Shown here: positions 18,176 through 26,980 of the stretch, piece by piece
Layout of the letters: the number at the start of each line of letters is the position of its first letter
Position numbering within the stretch: position 1 is the first letter of the stretch
Source: Hymenobacter amundsenii
GTDB taxonomy: Bacteria > Bacteroidota > Bacteroidia > Cytophagales > Hymenobacteraceae
Direction: 5' to 3'
Assembly (NCBI RefSeq): GCF_002204745.1
Contig: NZ_NIRR01000019.1
Coordinates: 1 to 64,000 of the forward strand
Length of the DNA: 64,000 nucleotides
The notes under the pieces: generated by a model
The model's input: only the letters and a program-made list of their open reading frames with translations
The model's database searches: none
What the model was told of the DNA's origin: nothing
Program-made: the position numbers and the translations under genes

Positions 18176-19057
18176 CTACCGGAATTTAGGGTTGCGTACA
18201 CGGGGAGCAAGAATATAGTTGACCGAGACACCCAAAGTAGTGTACCAGTCCTTCTCATTACTCTTGCCGCGCATCTCGCCGCCCTGCTGAGCCTTGGTGT
18301 AGGTGCCAGGGAATTCACGGGTTATGTCCCAGCCAAAATACTGAGCATCGCCGGCGGCTAGTACACTACGGTTAGCAACGTAATTGCCGCTCACGTCATC
18401 GAGGTAGTCGGTAAAAGTTTTCCGGAAACCGAGCTCCAGACCGATATCAAAGGCTTTGTTGAGTTTGTAACGAGCACCCGCGCCAAAAGGAATGACGAAT
18501 TGAGTTAGGTTGTAACCACTCGACTGTCCTTCCGTCCTTAACGGTTGCAGGTTTACAATATTGCCACTAGCATTTTCACCCTTAGGGTTGTGATGCATAA
18601 CAGCAACACCACCAAAGAGATAAGGAACGAAGTCAGGACGTTTGATATAGTTGTTGCGGTTCTCAACTAAATCAAACATACCAACCACAGCAAGTTCAAC
18701 AATATCATTCCGGAAATTCATGTTCCGGTTATACCGGAACTTATAGTCCTGATCGTTCTGGTCGGCTGCTTTCGAGTCGTCGCCGGTGATGCGGCCATAC
18801 GACAGGGAAGCGCGACCGGAGATGCGGGGGGCGAAACGATGAGTAATGTTCAACCCTACGTTAGGGCGGCTAGCGCCGGCCCGGAAGCTCGGAATGCTAG
18901 GCTTGGGCGTGATGTCGCCAAAGTAGCTCATCGCGTTCAGCGATACACCTACTGAGTTGTACTGCTTACGCTTGCTGAACTGCTGGGCATCAGCTTCCGA
19001 AGCCAACAGCGAGAAGGCGAGCAGAGGGGCTACGGCAAGGGTGAAGAATTGCTTCAT
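18176..19057 (-). CDS. DUF6089-type outer-membrane beta-barrel protein
   Basis: 293 aa. Signal peptide ending SEADAQ (about 25), then a predicted small barrel including YLFGGVAVMHHNPKG and a GARYKLNKAFDIGLELGFRKTFTDYLDDV segment shared with the downstream paralogue. First ATG is at 19057 (MKQFF); the codon two residues earlier is TTG. Function unknown; the constant place next to uppS-bamA suggests an outer-membrane assembly role. A TACTTTTG box lies about 75 nt upstream. Confidence 0.83.
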   Translation of the reverse strand: MKQFFTLAVAPLLAFSLLASEADAQQFSKRKQYNSVGVSLNAMSYFGDITPKPSIPSFRAGASRPNVGLNITHRFAPRISGRASLSYGRITGDDSKAADQNDQDYKFRYNRNMNFRNDIVELAVVGMFDLVENRNNYIKRPDFVPYLFGGVAVMHHNPKGENASGNIVNLQPLRTEGQSSGYNLTQFVIPFGAGARYKLNKAFDIGLELGFRKTFTDYLDDVSGNYVANRSVLAAGDAQYFGWDITREFPGTYTKAQQGGEMRGKSNEKDWYTTLGVSVNYILAPRVRNPKFR

Positions 19058-19131
19058 ATTCAAGCGAAATTATGGATATCGGGCTGAAGAAAAGACTGAA
19101 AACTAAAAAAAGTACAGTTACAGTCGGATGA

Positions 19132-19139
19132 CAAAAGTA
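19132..19139 (-). promoter_or_regulatory. -7 box (TACTTTTG) upstream of the DUF6089 genes
   Basis: Perfect TAnnTTTG on the minus strand in an AT-rich gap between nadK and the DUF6089 gene. It would start a transcript covering DUF6089 x2, uppS, bamA and ompH x2. The -33 element is not evident. Confidence 0.45.
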
Positions 19140-19183
19140 CGCGTTGTGAGGAACTAAAAAAAAGAAATATCAAAAAAAGCATG

Positions 19184-20077
19184 TCAAACTGGAGTACTAA
19201 CCGGATTTCTTCGGTCGAGCCCCCAATTGAGTTTACTGCGCAAGGTACTCAGGAAGTTAACCTGATTGAGCTTAACTAGCCGAACACGGAAGTTTTCCCG
19301 ACGAATGGCTATCTGAATTCCGGCTTCAACGGTCCGGGAGCGGGAATCGAGCGAGAGCAAAAAATTATTGCTGCGTCCCTCAATTTCAAAAGAAATCACG
19401 CTCCGGTCGGGTACAATGAGTGGCCGGACGTTCAGATTGTGTGGGCATACGGGAGCGATAACAAAATTGTTTGTCTGCGGTAACATTACTGGGCCGCCGC
19501 AGCTCAATGAGTAACCGGTTGAGCCAGTTGGCGTGGCAACTATCAGGCCATCGGCCCAGTAGGAATTCAGGTATTCCCCATCAATATAGGTGTGCACCAC
19601 AATCATCGATGAGGTATCGCGCTTGAGAATGCTGAATTCGTTTAGGCCAAAATTGAGGTCACCAAACGTGTCGGGGTCAGTGTCTACCCGAATCAGGCTG
19701 CGGTCTTCGAGCACAAAATGGCCTTTGAAGAGCGCATCAATGGCTGGCGCAATATTTTGGGGCGAGATGGTAGCCAGAAAGCCGAGCCGGCCGGTATTGA
19801 TGCCCAGAATAGGAATCTCCAGGGCACCGACGTAGGTGACGGTATCGAGCAGAGTACCGTCGCCGCCTATGCTGAGCACGAAACGGTTACCAGCTAGGGA
19901 ATCGTCGCGGGTAAACGTGGCAAAGGCCTTGGGAAGGTCGAAATGGCGACCAAGGAACTCATAAAAGGTTTGTTCGATGCTAACTTCGGCCTGCCGGTAC
20001 AGTAAGTCGTCGAGCAGGGCTTGCAGCACCGGCTTCTGCGCTTCATCGAAGGGCTTACCCAGAATGGCAATTTTCAT
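19184..20077 (-). CDS. nadK: NAD kinase
   Basis: 297 aa. Phosphorylates NAD to NADP. Seen: LSIGGDGTLLDTV (GGDGT at 71-75), GINTGRLGFL, the NEF/LKRD region and VATPTGSTGYSLSCGGP. Start MKIAILGKPF; longer in-frame readings overlap the upstream gene. Thirty-four nt after the Omp85-like gene, same strand. Normal length. Confidence 0.96.
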   Translation of the reverse strand: MKIAILGKPFDEAQKPVLQALLDDLLYRQAEVSIEQTFYEFLGRHFDLPKAFATFTRDDSLAGNRFVLSIGGDGTLLDTVTYVGALEIPILGINTGRLGFLATISPQNIAPAIDALFKGHFVLEDRSLIRVDTDPDTFGDLNFGLNEFSILKRDTSSMIVVHTYIDGEYLNSYWADGLIVATPTGSTGYSLSCGGPVMLPQTNNFVIAPVCPHNLNVRPLIVPDRSVISFEIEGRSNNFLLSLDSRSRTVEAGIQIAIRRENFRVRLVKLNQVNFLSTLRSKLNWGLDRRNPVSTPV

Positions 20078-20111
20078 AGTAAAAACGTAACGCGCCCCCA
20101 GCCAGCGTGGC

Positions 20112-21590
20112 TCAAATGGGAAATTGCGTGCGAAAGAAAAAACCACCCTGTCGCTCCCGAGTATGGGCATACTCAAGAGTAAATACCCAATCGTAGTAGG
20201 TGACTAAATGCAGACCCAGGCCAGTAGAAGCCAGCAGACGGTTAGGCAACCGATTGGAGGCCGGTGTAGTCCGCTGGCCAACGTAGCCAACATCGGCAAA
20301 GGTATTTAAATAAAATACCAGCGGAATATTATTGAAGCGGCTGCCGCCCACCCCACTTAGCCGAAGCTTGCCCAGATCGAAGATGCGGTAGCTTAGGCCC
20401 TGCCGCACCAAGGCCAGCTGGCGACCCTCCACCACATAGGCATCGTAGCCGCGCACGAGCAGGTCGTAGCCCAGGGCCCGGCGGTCGGGGTAGGCCAGGG
20501 CGCGGGCTACACGTAACTGGCCGGTGGCTCCAACAGCGTAGTACAATGTTCCCCCCAGGGCTACGTAGCGGGCGTATTCGGCCCGTACAGTAAGGTTGTT
20601 GGGGGTGCGGTTGCCCACGAAGGCCCGATAGCCGACGAATAACCGAGCGTACTGGCCGGTGAGCGGGTAGGCAAACGTGTTGCGTTGGTTGAGGGTGCTG
20701 GTCAGGCTGAACTCCAGAAACTCGCGCCGGGGGCCGTTGAGAAAGTAGCCGGGGTTGTAGTACAGTACGGAATCGGATACCCGCTCGTAGTGGTAAGCCG
20801 CGTCGAGGGCCGCCAGGAAACGTACGGTACGCCGCCAGCGCAGGCCTACGGTGGCATATTGGCGCTCAATAGGAAAGGCATCATCCTGGCGCAGGTTGCG
20901 CAGGCGGTCATCGACGGTGGCATAGTCGAGGGCGTGGCTGCGGTAGTAAGAGTAGCCGGCCCCGAACCCGACGCGGCGGCGGCGGCCGTAGCCAGGAGCC
21001 TCGTAGAACAGTTCGTATTTGCGGTTGAAACCTAACTGCAGATTGCCTAGCAGTTGCTCGTTGCGTCCCCGAAAGTTGCGGCGAACTATGTGCAGTCCAT
21101 AGTCAACCCGCTTCCAGCGGTCGGGTCGGTCGAGCCACGACTGGAAGTTGCGGTCGGCCAGCGAGAAAATGGGGATGGGGAAAGTGTACCAGCGTTCCTG
21201 GAAGCTATAGAGTACGGTCAACTCCCCATCGCGGCACACGGCCTGCACCAGCACCTGATTGAAGAGCTGGAGGTTGAAAAGGCGGAGGCGGTTAGCTTCG
21301 AGACGGCGGCCCAGCGTGGCAGCGGCCAGCGTATCGCCCTCCTGCAAATCCAGCTCGGCCCGGAGCACCGTTTCCTTGGTTACCTGATTGCCAACGAACA
21401 ACACCTGCCTCACGCGCAGCCGCACGTAGCCGGGACATTGTGCCTGCACCAGGCTATCGGGGCCGGTGCGCGTCAAGGTGTCAGGAAGGGTGGCGGCCGA
21501 TACCAGCTGCTCCGGCCCGGGCACAGCGGCGGGCGCAGCAACCGGAGCGGGCAGCCAGCTCAGCAGAAACGTCAGCAGCGTAATCAACAC
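20112..21590 (-). CDS. Omp85-like outer-membrane protein with a single POTRA
   Basis: 492 aa. Signal sequence (about 1-20), one POTRA-like domain (about 55-130, VRQVLFVGNQVTKETVLRAEL), then a barrel rich in Tyr/Arg strands ending with a Phe-rich strand. Looks like a short BamA/TamA/FhaC-type protein; the partner is unknown. Start is GTG (21590) or TTG (21587): a TAG codon lies in frame just upstream. Begins 11 nt after the CBS gene stop, hence co-transcribed. Confidence 0.78.
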   Translation of the reverse strand: MLITLLTFLLSWLPAPVAAPAAVPGPEQLVSAATLPDTLTRTGPDSLVQAQCPGYVRLRVRQVLFVGNQVTKETVLRAELDLQEGDTLAAATLGRRLEANRLRLFNLQLFNQVLVQAVCRDGELTVLYSFQERWYTFPIPIFSLADRNFQSWLDRPDRWKRVDYGLHIVRRNFRGRNEQLLGNLQLGFNRKYELFYEAPGYGRRRRVGFGAGYSYYRSHALDYATVDDRLRNLRQDDAFPIERQYATVGLRWRRTVRFLAALDAAYHYERVSDSVLYYNPGYFLNGPRREFLEFSLTSTLNQRNTFAYPLTGQYARLFVGYRAFVGNRTPNNLTVRAEYARYVALGGTLYYAVGATGQLRVARALAYPDRRALGYDLLVRGYDAYVVEGRQLALVRQGLSYRIFDLGKLRLSGVGGSRFNNIPLVFYLNTFADVGYVGQRTTPASNRLPNRLLASTGLGLHLVTYYDWVFTLEYAHTRERQGGFFFRTQFPI

Positions 21591-21601
21591 CCCCTACTGG
21601 C

Positions 21602-22279
21602 TCAGACGTTGAGGTAGCGTAGCAACGCGTCGTAACGCTCCTGTTCGTCCTCGCTGGGCTCGCCGACTCCGCTGAACTGGGCCGTAATGGAGTAGTTGAA
21701 CCGTTCCAGGGTGGCAATGACGCGGGCGATGTTAGGCGTATTGAGTTTCAGGGTGAGCCGGATGCGGTAGGGGTCGTGCTCGTCCTGGGCCACGTGGGCA
21801 CTCAGGATTTTAGCATCATTTTCTTCTACGTACCGGCTGATCTGGGTGAGCGAATAGTCGCGTTCCTCCATCGTAAGCACGATGATACCATACTGGCCGC
21901 TGGCCACCGGAATTTTACCGAACGCGGCCAGCGTGTCGCTCACCGTGACCACGCCCAAATATTCGTGCTGGTCGTCGAGCACGGGCACGAGCTGGATGTT
22001 GTTCTGGACGGCCAACTCGATGATGTTATAGAAGTGCTGGTTGTGCTGCACGTGTACGTCGGCGTACTGGAGCTGGAGGCTACCGAGCAGGCGCCCCTCC
22101 CCTTCCTGGTCGATCAGGTCGGCTTCCGTAACGAGGCCCCGGTAAAGGCGGTCGTCGAGTACCGGCAACTGGCCGACATGGAACTCCTCCAGCCAGCGGG
22201 CAGCCTTCTCCGTGGAGTCCGTCACCTTCAGCGGCGGCACCATCTGGTTCAGTAAATCTTCGGCGAGGATGGAATTCAT
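21602..22279 (-). CDS. CBS-domain protein (AcuB-like)
   Basis: 225 aa. Two CBS motifs (about 8-60 and 75-125, with GQLPVLDD and VPVLDDQHEYLGVVTVSD) followed by an ACT-like C-terminal region (130-215). CBS pairs usually bind adenine nucleotides as regulatory switches. Conserved neighbour of nadK in Bacteroidota, suggesting an NAD(P)/adenylate-sensing role; inferred. Confidence 0.86.
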   Translation of the reverse strand: MNSILAEDLLNQMVPPLKVTDSTEKAARWLEEFHVGQLPVLDDRLYRGLVTEADLIDQEGEGRLLGSLQLQYADVHVQHNQHFYNIIELAVQNNIQLVPVLDDQHEYLGVVTVSDTLAAFGKIPVASGQYGIIVLTMEERDYSLTQISRYVEENDAKILSAHVAQDEHDPYRIRLTLKLNTPNIARVIATLERFNYSITAQFSGVGEPSEDEQERYDALLRYLNV

Positions 22280-22432
22280 CAGGATTCGGGCAGAAAAGCG
22301 GGCGGATACCCGGAAGCTTTAGTAAGCGGGCGACCCGGCAGAAGGTTTAAGCACCAATCAGCATTGCATAGGGAGTTCCTGAACCAGAGAGCCCGACGAC
22401 AACCGGGGGGTTGCACCCAAGTTTCTGGAAGT

Positions 22433-23209
22433 TTACGAAGCCACGGGCCCCGCAGTTTGGTTCAGGAACTCAGTTAATAGCGCATTGAACTCGGCGGAGC
22501 GCTCCATCATAGGGGCGTGGCCGCAGTGGTCGAGGAAACGCAACGTGGAATTCGGCAGCAGCCGATGAAACTCGTGGGCTACAATGGGCGGCGTAATGGT
22601 GTCGTTGAGGCCCCAAACGAGGAGCGTAGGCACGGTTATCTTGCCCAGCTCCTTGGCCAGATTGTGGCGCTGGGCCGAACGGGCGATGCTGATGATGCGC
22701 AGACACTTGACATTGGAATTCGTGACGCTGAACACTTCATCGACCAGCTCCTGGGTAGCCACGGCGGGGTCGTAGAAGGTGTAAGCCACCCGCTCCTGCA
22801 CGTAGGTGTAGTTGCCGCGCTTCGGAAACGACCCCCCCATACCGTCCTCGAACAGGCCGCTGCTGCCAGTGAGCACCAGCCGCGCCACCCGGGTTGGGTT
22901 CTGGAGCGTGTACACCAGCGCAATGTGGCCTCCTAAAGAGTTGCCTAGCACCGTGCAAGGCTCCGTGAGGCCGATTTCAGCCACGAAATCCTCCACGAAG
23001 CTCATGAGGCCGGGCACGCTGGCCCGTAGCAGGGGCATATCGTAGATGGGCAGCAGCGGGATAATAACCCGGTAGCGGGGGCGGAATTCGGCAATAACAT
23101 CCTCCCAGTTGCTGAGCGCGCCGAACAGGCCATGCAGCAGTAGCAGCACCTCGCCGGAACCTTCATCTACATACCGAAAATTGTTCTTTTCCTGAATCTG
23201 CAACGCCAT
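22433..23209 (-). CDS. Alpha/beta-fold hydrolase
   Basis: 258 aa. Seen: LLLLHGLFG oxyanion strand, nucleophile elbow GNSLGG (S91), acid in WGLNDTITPP and the catalytic His in DHCGHAPMME. Substrate unknown. The MALQIQEKNN start is 5 nt after the amidotransferase stop, so the two are coupled. A much longer in-frame reading upstream is just the amidotransferase gene in another frame. Confidence 0.88.
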   Translation of the reverse strand: MALQIQEKNNFRYVDEGSGEVLLLLHGLFGALSNWEDVIAEFRPRYRVIIPLLPIYDMPLLRASVPGLMSFVEDFVAEIGLTEPCTVLGNSLGGHIALVYTLQNPTRVARLVLTGSSGLFEDGMGGSFPKRGNYTYVQERVAYTFYDPAVATQELVDEVFSVTNSNVKCLRIISIARSAQRHNLAKELGKITVPTLLVWGLNDTITPPIVAHEFHRLLPNSTLRFLDHCGHAPMMERSAEFNALLTEFLNQTAGPVAS

Positions 23210-23214
23210 CTTCG

Positions 23215-23832
23215 CTATAAAATAAGCCGGCCGGCCGGGGCTGCCGGGGCGGTGTCTGCAATGATACAACTCTTGACCCAATTGCCGAGCAGCGCCAGGC
23301 CCTGGGGCGTGAGCAGGGCTTCGGGATGAAACTGCACCCCGTGCAAAGGTAGCGTGCGGTGGCGGAGGGCCATAATTTCGGCCGACGCGTCGGCCGTGAC
23401 GGCCAGCGTTTCCAGCTCCGGCGGCAGGTCGCGCAGCACCAGCGAGTGGTAGCGCGTAACGGACATGCGGGCCGGCAGGCCCTGCCAGAGCATATCGGGC
23501 ACCGTCCAGGCTATTTCCGACACCTTGCCGTGCATGGGCCGCTGCCCGCGCCCCACTTCGGCCCCAAAAAACTCGCCCAGCGCCTGGTGGCCCAGGCATA
23601 CGCCCAGCATCGGGAGCCGCGCCTGAAACGCCCCGATAACGGCCAGCAGATTGCCCGCCCCCGCCGGCGTGCCTGGCCCCGGCGACAATACCACCGCCTC
23701 GGGCTTTAGGGCCCGCAACTCGTCCAGCGGCGCATCGTTGCGGCGCACGATTACCTCGCACCCCAGCTGCCGCAAATAGTCGAGCAGGTTGTAGGTAAAG
23801 GAATCGAAGTTGTCGAGCAGCAGCAGGCGCAT
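23215..23832 (-). CDS. Glutamine amidotransferase, anthranilate/aminodeoxychorismate synthase component II
   Basis: 205 aa. Class-I glutaminase subunit supplying ammonia to chorismate for tryptophan (TrpG) or folate (PabA). Seen: DNFDSFTYNL start, SPGPGTP, nucleophile in GVCLGHQALG (C79) and the His-Glu pair in VQFHPEALLTPQG. The partner synthase is not in the window, so TrpG and PabA cannot be separated; standing alone slightly favours PabA. Confidence 0.92.
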   Translation of the reverse strand: MRLLLLDNFDSFTYNLLDYLRQLGCEVIVRRNDAPLDELRALKPEAVVLSPGPGTPAGAGNLLAVIGAFQARLPMLGVCLGHQALGEFFGAEVGRGQRPMHGKVSEIAWTVPDMLWQGLPARMSVTRYHSLVLRDLPPELETLAVTADASAEIMALRHRTLPLHGVQFHPEALLTPQGLALLGNWVKSCIIADTAPAAPAGRLIL

Positions 23833-23840
23833 TTTTCAGG

Positions 23841-23937
23841 GCTTAGGAACTTATGATTTAGGGGTTGTCAAGTAAGAGTAGAGTATGAGTCCTGTTAACC
23901 TGATTCTCAAACTAAAAATCCCTGACTCTTACCCTAA
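23841..23937. repeat. Degenerate inverted repeat region
   Basis: Intergenic between cvpA and the amidotransferase gene. TTTAGGG and TAAGAGT-type blocks on the left (23857-23880) recur inverted on the right (23925-23937); GTAAGAGT at 23872-23879 pairs with 23925-23932. Periodicity is loose (7-8 nt). Resembles the other short-period arrays but weaker. Confidence 0.45.
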
Positions 23938-24455
23938 AACACTTCCCGTACCCGGGTCAGCAGGGTGCTGGCAAAGGGCATAACGAAGCCCACCACGCGC
24001 AGAGCAACGGGCGTGGCCTGCCGCACAAAGGGTAGTACCTGCGAACCGGAGGCCAATTGGGGCGAAATCAGGGGGATGCTGGTCGATTCGATGCCGTAGA
24101 GCAGCAGGCTCAGGCCCAGCACCCACTTGAGCATTCCGCCCACGGCCCCGCCCACATTATCCAGAAAGCCCAGCGGGGTGAGATGGACGGCCGTTTTGAG
24201 CAGCCCGCTGAGCAGGTGTACGCCCCAGCCGATAACGGCAAACACGAGCACAAACGATACCAGCGGCAGCAGCCCAAACGCTTCGCCCACGTACTGCCGC
24301 ACTAGCGGAATAGCGTCGTTGAGCAGGGCCAGCCCGCCCACCACGCCCAGCACGAAGGCCAGCAGCGTAGCCACCTCCAGCACCAACCCCCGCCGGTAGC
24401 CCTGCACGGCCCCGATACCCAACGGAATCAGCAGCAGTAAGTCGAAGGTGGTCAT
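23934..24455 (-). CDS. CvpA-family membrane protein
   Basis: 173 aa with four hydrophobic segments (about 5-20, 27-50, 62-88, 100-122) and the family start FDLLLLIPLGIGAVQGYRRGLVLEV. CvpA was first linked to colicin V production; its true role in envelope homeostasis is unclear. Same strand as its neighbours; bounded upstream by a terminator hairpin. Confidence 0.88.
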   Translation of the reverse strand: MTTFDLLLLIPLGIGAVQGYRRGLVLEVATLLAFVLGVVGGLALLNDAIPLVRQYVGEAFGLLPLVSFVLVFAVIGWGVHLLSGLLKTAVHLTPLGFLDNVGGAVGGMLKWVLGLSLLLYGIESTSIPLISPQLASGSQVLPFVRQATPVALRVVGFVMPFASTLLTRVREVF

Positions 24456-24484
24456 GGCAATTAGTAGAACTGGCGTTTAAGAAG

Positions 24485-24525
24485 TTGGGGGAGTGGGTTA
24501 ACGCACGGTCAGCCCACTCCCCCAA
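24485..24525. terminator. Hairpin between yqeY-like gene and cvpA
   Basis: Perfect 13-bp stem (24485-24497/24513-24525) with a 15-nt loop; no long T-run. Probable terminator or transcript-stabilising hairpin after the YqeY-like gene. Confidence 0.6.
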
Positions 24526-24539
24526 TTCCATCACCCGTA

Positions 24540-25004
24540 TTAGATATTCGTGTTGTTGAGCAGGTTGCTGACGGTCTGGGAAATCAGGCGGCCATCGGCC
24601 AGGCCGGCCAGCTCGCGGGCGGCCACGCCCATTACCTTGCCCAGGTCGGAGGGGCCAGTAGCGCCCACCCGCTGGATGATGTGAACCAGCTTTTCGACCA
24701 AAGCCGCTTCGCTGAGCTGCTGGGGCAAGTATTCCTCGATGATGGCCAGCTCGTTGAGCTCCACTTCTTCGAGGTCGGAGCGGAACTGCTTGTTGTAGGT
24801 TTCGGCGGCCTCGCGGCGCTGCTTGGCCTGCTTGGTCAGGAGCTTCATTTCGGCATCCGACGTAAGGGCCTCGCCGTGCTGCCCCTCAGCCGTTTCGGCC
24901 AGCAGAATCTGCGACTTGATGCTGCGTAGGGTGGTCAGGCGCAGCTTGTCCTTGGCCAGCATGGCTTTCTTGATATCGGCGTCGATGGTTTCTTTCAGAG
25001 ACAT
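24540..25004 (-). CDS. GatB/YqeY-domain protein
   Basis: 154 aa, all helical. Seen: MSLKETIDADIKKAMLAKDKLRLTTLRS, IEEYLPQQLSEAAL and the C-terminal GKVMGVAARELAGLADGRLISQTV, which match the YqeY family related to the tRNA-binding tail of GatB. Proposed role in tRNA-dependent amidation is unproven. Twenty-seven nt after the membrane-protein gene. Confidence 0.9.
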   Translation of the reverse strand: MSLKETIDADIKKAMLAKDKLRLTTLRSIKSQILLAETAEGQHGEALTSDAEMKLLTKQAKQRREAAETYNKQFRSDLEEVELNELAIIEEYLPQQLSEAALVEKLVHIIQRVGATGPSDLGKVMGVAARELAGLADGRLISQTVSNLLNNTNI

Positions 25005-25031
25005 AACTCAGGGGAAAAGGAAGAAGTAAAA

Positions 25032-26087
25032 TTACGCGTTATTCCCGGATGCCGGACCGCTGGCCGCTGAAGCCCATTGCGCCAGGGCCAGCTGCAAGCC
25101 TTTGGGGTCGTCGAGGTAAAGGGCCAGCTGCTGTACGCGCTGGGGAAATCCGTAGGGGCCGCGGGCCATGCGTGGCTCCCGGAGCGTAAGCAGCAGGTTG
25201 GGTGGGGTAAGCAGCAGCCGGGCCGCATTCACGAGGCCGGGCGCGGCAGGAGGGGCGTCGTTGATGGATAGAGAGGCGGTAATATCTGCGGCGGGCAGGC
25301 GCAGCTCCCATAAAAATCCCACCCGCACGACCAGCTCGCCGGTTTCAGTGACCCGAACCGGCCGCAACCGCACGGCCCGCAGGTGGGCCAGCAGCAGCAG
25401 CAGGCCGTAGGTGTGCGCCGCCGCAACCCACAGCGCCACGGTGGGGCTCCAGCGTACCAGCAGCAGGTGGACCACCCCGATTTCCACCACCGACAGCAGC
25501 CCCACTGTGGCCAGGTAGGCCGTGAAGGCTGAGTCGCGGTAGGCGGTAAAGACCTGGTCGGCGGGGCGGATTTCGGGGCGGGCGCGCCAGCTGAGCAGGG
25601 CGTAGTAGAACAGGCTTATTTCGCTGACGAGGGGCGTGAGCGGCCGGCCGAAAACGGTCTGGCAGGCCGCTTGCAGGTTGGCTACCACATCGGGGGTCTG
25701 TTCGGCCGCCACCCGGTAGGCCCGGCGCAGGCGGCGCAGATTCAGCAGCGCCAGCGTGAAGGTGAGAGCCTCTGCAGCCACCAAGCCGTACTTGGTCCAG
25801 TGCAGGTAGGTTTGCTGAGCGGGCGGCAGCAGCCAGAACGCCAGCGCCACGGCCGCCGTGAAAGCCGCCACCACAGTGCTTACCGGCAGGCGGTAGGGCC
25901 GCACCACCAGAAAATAGAACAGCACCGGCAGGCCCACCAGCACATCGAAGCTTACGGCGGCGGGCAACGCGGGCCGGAAGGTAAAATCGGGCTGCTGAAT
26001 AACCAGGAACTCAACCCCCACCACGGCCAGCAGCAACAGGGCAAACCACAGGGCAAAGCGGTAACGGGTAAGCGGCGCGACAACCAT
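25032..26087 (-). CDS. Multi-pass membrane protein with cytoplasmic PH-like tail
   Basis: 351 aa, unrecognised. About seven hydrophobic segments in residues 8-245, then a soluble tail (about 255-345) with [26 protein letters not shown], reminiscent of bacterial PH-type domains. A similar TM-plus-tail plan occurs in the 29150 gene. The ATG at 26087 is used; an earlier TTG is less likely. Divergent from pdxJ with about 80 bp between. Confidence 0.65.
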   Translation of the reverse strand: MVVAPLTRYRFALWFALLLLAVVGVEFLVIQQPDFTFRPALPAAVSFDVLVGLPVLFYFLVVRPYRLPVSTVVAAFTAAVALAFWLLPPAQQTYLHWTKYGLVAAEALTFTLALLNLRRLRRAYRVAAEQTPDVVANLQAACQTVFGRPLTPLVSEISLFYYALLSWRARPEIRPADQVFTAYRDSAFTAYLATVGLLSVVEIGVVHLLLVRWSPTVALWVAAAHTYGLLLLLAHLRAVRLRPVRVTETGELVVRVGFLWELRLPAADITASLSINDAPPAAPGLVNAARLLLTPPNLLLTLREPRMARGPYGFPQRVQQLALYLDDPKGLQLALAQWASAASGPASGNNA

Positions 26088-26126
26088 CAGCGTCAACTAA
26101 AAGGCCCCCGGGCTGTTCGGGCTACG

Positions 26127-26134
26127 TATCTTTA
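26127..26134 (+). promoter_or_regulatory. Near-consensus -7 box for pdxJ
   Basis: TATCTTTA, one mismatch from TAnnTTTG, about 35 nt upstream of the pdxJ ATG. The -33 element is not clear. Confidence 0.35.
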
Positions 26135-26168
26135 CGACACGTACTTTCCCTTCAGCCCGCCCCCAGGT

Positions 26169-26894
26169 ATGACGAAGCTTAGCGTAAACATAAATAAAAT
26201 AGCCACCCTGCGGAATGCCCGCGGTCACAACCGTCCCAATTTGCTGCAAGCTGCCCGCGACATTGAGCGGTTCGGGGCCCAGGGTATCACGGTGCACCCC
26301 CGGCCCGATGAGCGCCACATTCGTTACCAGGACGTGCGCGACCTCAAAGCGGTGGTCACGACCGAGCTCAACGTGGAAGGCAACCCGACGCCCGATTTCC
26401 TGGACCTCGTGCGCGAGGTGCGGCCCGAGCAGGTAACGCTGGTGCCCGACGCGCCCGACGCTATTACCTCCAATGCCGGCTGGAACACGGTGCAACACCA
26501 GGATTATCTGCGCGGCATCGTGGCCGAGCTCAAAGCGTTGGGTTGCCGCGTAAGTATCTTCCTCGACCCTGTGGCAGAACTGGTGCACGCCGCCGCGACC
26601 ACCGGCACCGACCGCATCGAGCTCTACACCGAAGACTACGCCCGCCGCTACCACGCCAGCCCCGAAGCGGCCCTGCGCCCCTACCACGAGGCTGCCCTGG
26701 TAGCCCAGCAGTTGGGCCTGGGCCTGAATGCCGGCCACGACCTCGACCTCGATAACCTGGCTTATATGCACCAGCACCTGCCCGGTCTGGCCGAAGTCAG
26801 CATCGGCCACGCCCTAGTTTGCGACGCGCTGTATCTGGGCTTGGAAAACACCGTGCAGCTGTACCGGCGCTGCCTCTCAGGAGTGAAGAATTAA
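26169..26894 (+). CDS. pdxJ: Pyridoxine 5'-phosphate synthase PdxJ
   Basis: 241 aa TIM barrel joining 1-deoxyxylulose-5-P and 3-amino-2-oxopropyl phosphate into pyridoxine phosphate (vitamin B6). Seen: [29 protein letters not shown] and the C-terminal [14 protein letters not shown] and [12 protein letters not shown]. Start at MTKLSVN; upstream in-frame sequence is antisense to the divergent membrane gene. Normal length. Confidence 0.95.
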   Translation: MTKLSVNINKIATLRNARGHNRPNLLQAARDIERFGAQGITVHPRPDERHIRYQDVRDLKAVVTTELNVEGNPTPDFLDLVREVRPEQVTLVPDAPDAITSNAGWNTVQHQDYLRGIVAELKALGCRVSIFLDPVAELVHAAATTGTDRIELYTEDYARRYHASPEAALRPYHEAALVAQQLGLGLNAGHDLDLDNLAYMHQHLPGLAEVSIGHALVCDALYLGLENTVQLYRRCLSGVKN

Positions 26895-26980
26895 AAGGTA
26901 AAAGCAGGCGTTCTGTTGCTCGTAATCAGCCGTGCTAAAAAGTCATTCTTGCTTTTCCCCTTCGATTTCCAAGTCAACCT

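Noticed and set aside
22433..23761. 442-aa reading that extends the alpha/beta hydrolase upstream
   Set aside because: The extra N-terminal part is the amidotransferase gene in another frame; the hydrolase starts at 23209.
25671..26168. N-terminal extension of pdxJ
   Set aside because: Antisense to the membrane-protein gene; PdxJ family begins at MTKLSVN.
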